Assembly (NCBI RefSeq): GCF_030406405.1
Contig: NZ_JAUEPL010000026.1
Span: forward strand, 26,880 to 90,879
Length of the DNA: 64,000 bases
Reading direction: 5' to 3'
Source: Streptomyces ficellus
Lineage (GTDB): Bacteria; Actinomycetota; Actinomycetes; Streptomycetales; Streptomycetaceae
Positions 63,879-64,000 of this stretch are shown here, one piece after another (within the stretch, counting starts at the first letter, position 1; the number at the start of each line of letters is the position of its first letter). The translations under genes and the position numbers were made by a program. The notes beneath the pieces are model-generated. The model saw nothing but the letters and a program-made list of their open reading frames with translations, had not been told where the DNA came from and made no database searches.

Positions 63879-64000
63879 GCACGAGGCCTTCGGGTACGGC
63901 GGCCCGCACGGCCGCGTCGAACTGCGTACCGTCCTCGCCGACTACCTGGCCCGCGCCCGCGGCGTGTACGCCGACCCCGACCGCATCGTCATCTGCTCCG
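63629..64000. repeat. Perfect 123-bp inverted repeat reaching the window edge
   Basis: 63878-64000 is the exact reverse complement of 63629-63751 with no mismatch, spaced by 126 bp (63752-63877). The right arm would encode HEAFGYGGPHGRVELRTVLA on the plus strand, the same peptide as the left arm on the minus strand, including synonymous positions. The homology still runs at base 64000, so the full arm may be longer. Confidence 0.97.

Overview
The window is chromosomal DNA from a Streptomyces or close relative. G+C is very high with third-codon G/C bias, GTG and TTG starts are frequent, stop-start overlaps (ATGA, GTGA) are common, and the gene families are typical of the genus (SCO4848-type membrane protein, DUF397/XRE pair, CYP105-like P450 with ferredoxin, tandem ECF sigma/anti-sigma pairs). 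The gene order resembles the S. coelicolor core interval around SCO4837-SCO4890 as I remember it; I could not check this. The accessory exception is the Rhs toxin locus at about 25.0-35.0 kb.

Layout. 1-5.6 kb: a leftward nucleoside-uptake operon (BMP lipoprotein, ABC ATPase, two permeases, cytidine deaminase), with an M20 amidohydrolase upstream (5.95-7.17 kb). 7.4-14.5 kb: a nonulosonic acid (Kdn/sialic-acid-like) cell-wall glycopolymer cluster: sialate synthase, fused CMP-sugar synthetase/HAD phosphatase, two polysialyltransferase-like proteins, a GT2 glycosyltransferase and a DUF6716-like protein. 14.6-17.2 kb: a B12 mutase large subunit without B12 domain, and an L,D-transpeptidase. 17.3-21.5 kb: two paralogous ECF sigma/anti-sigma operons. 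21.5-24.9 kb: small unknown proteins, an XRE/DUF397 pair and a secreted beta-propeller protein. 25-35 kb: an 8.7-kb Rhs/YD-repeat secreted toxin with a probable immunity gene and, beyond it, remnants of a SUKH immunity gene and an ISL3 transposase. 35.3-42.5 kb: MmpS-like protein, secreted PGRP amidase with FG-GAP repeats, DUF4328 protein, GH20 hexosaminidase and an OHCU-decarboxylase-like protein. 42.7-46.1 kb: sdhCDAB. 46.2-50 kb: P450/ferredoxin, then a small operon apparently controlled by the TetR protein at its end. 50-53.8 kb: metallophosphoesterase, SCO4848-type protein, D,D-carboxypeptidase and YihY protein. 53.9-58 kb: a complete decaprenylphosphoryl-arabinose module (UbiA phosphoribosyltransferase, PAP2 phosphatase, DprE1, DprE2). 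58-64 kb: 2'-5' RNA ligase family protein, trpS, glyA behind a ZTP riboswitch, rocD, a MITE-like element and a MocR aminotransferase fragment. The MocR fragment is cut at its 5' side by a perfect inverted duplication that is still running at the window edge.

Most genes are housekeeping or cell-envelope functions. The least explained items are the Rhs C-terminal domain with its partner, a two-part promoter-like motif found four times on the minus strand, the inverted duplication at the right edge, the helically phased 10-bp repeats at 40.05 kb, and the TetR operator pair at 48.3 kb.
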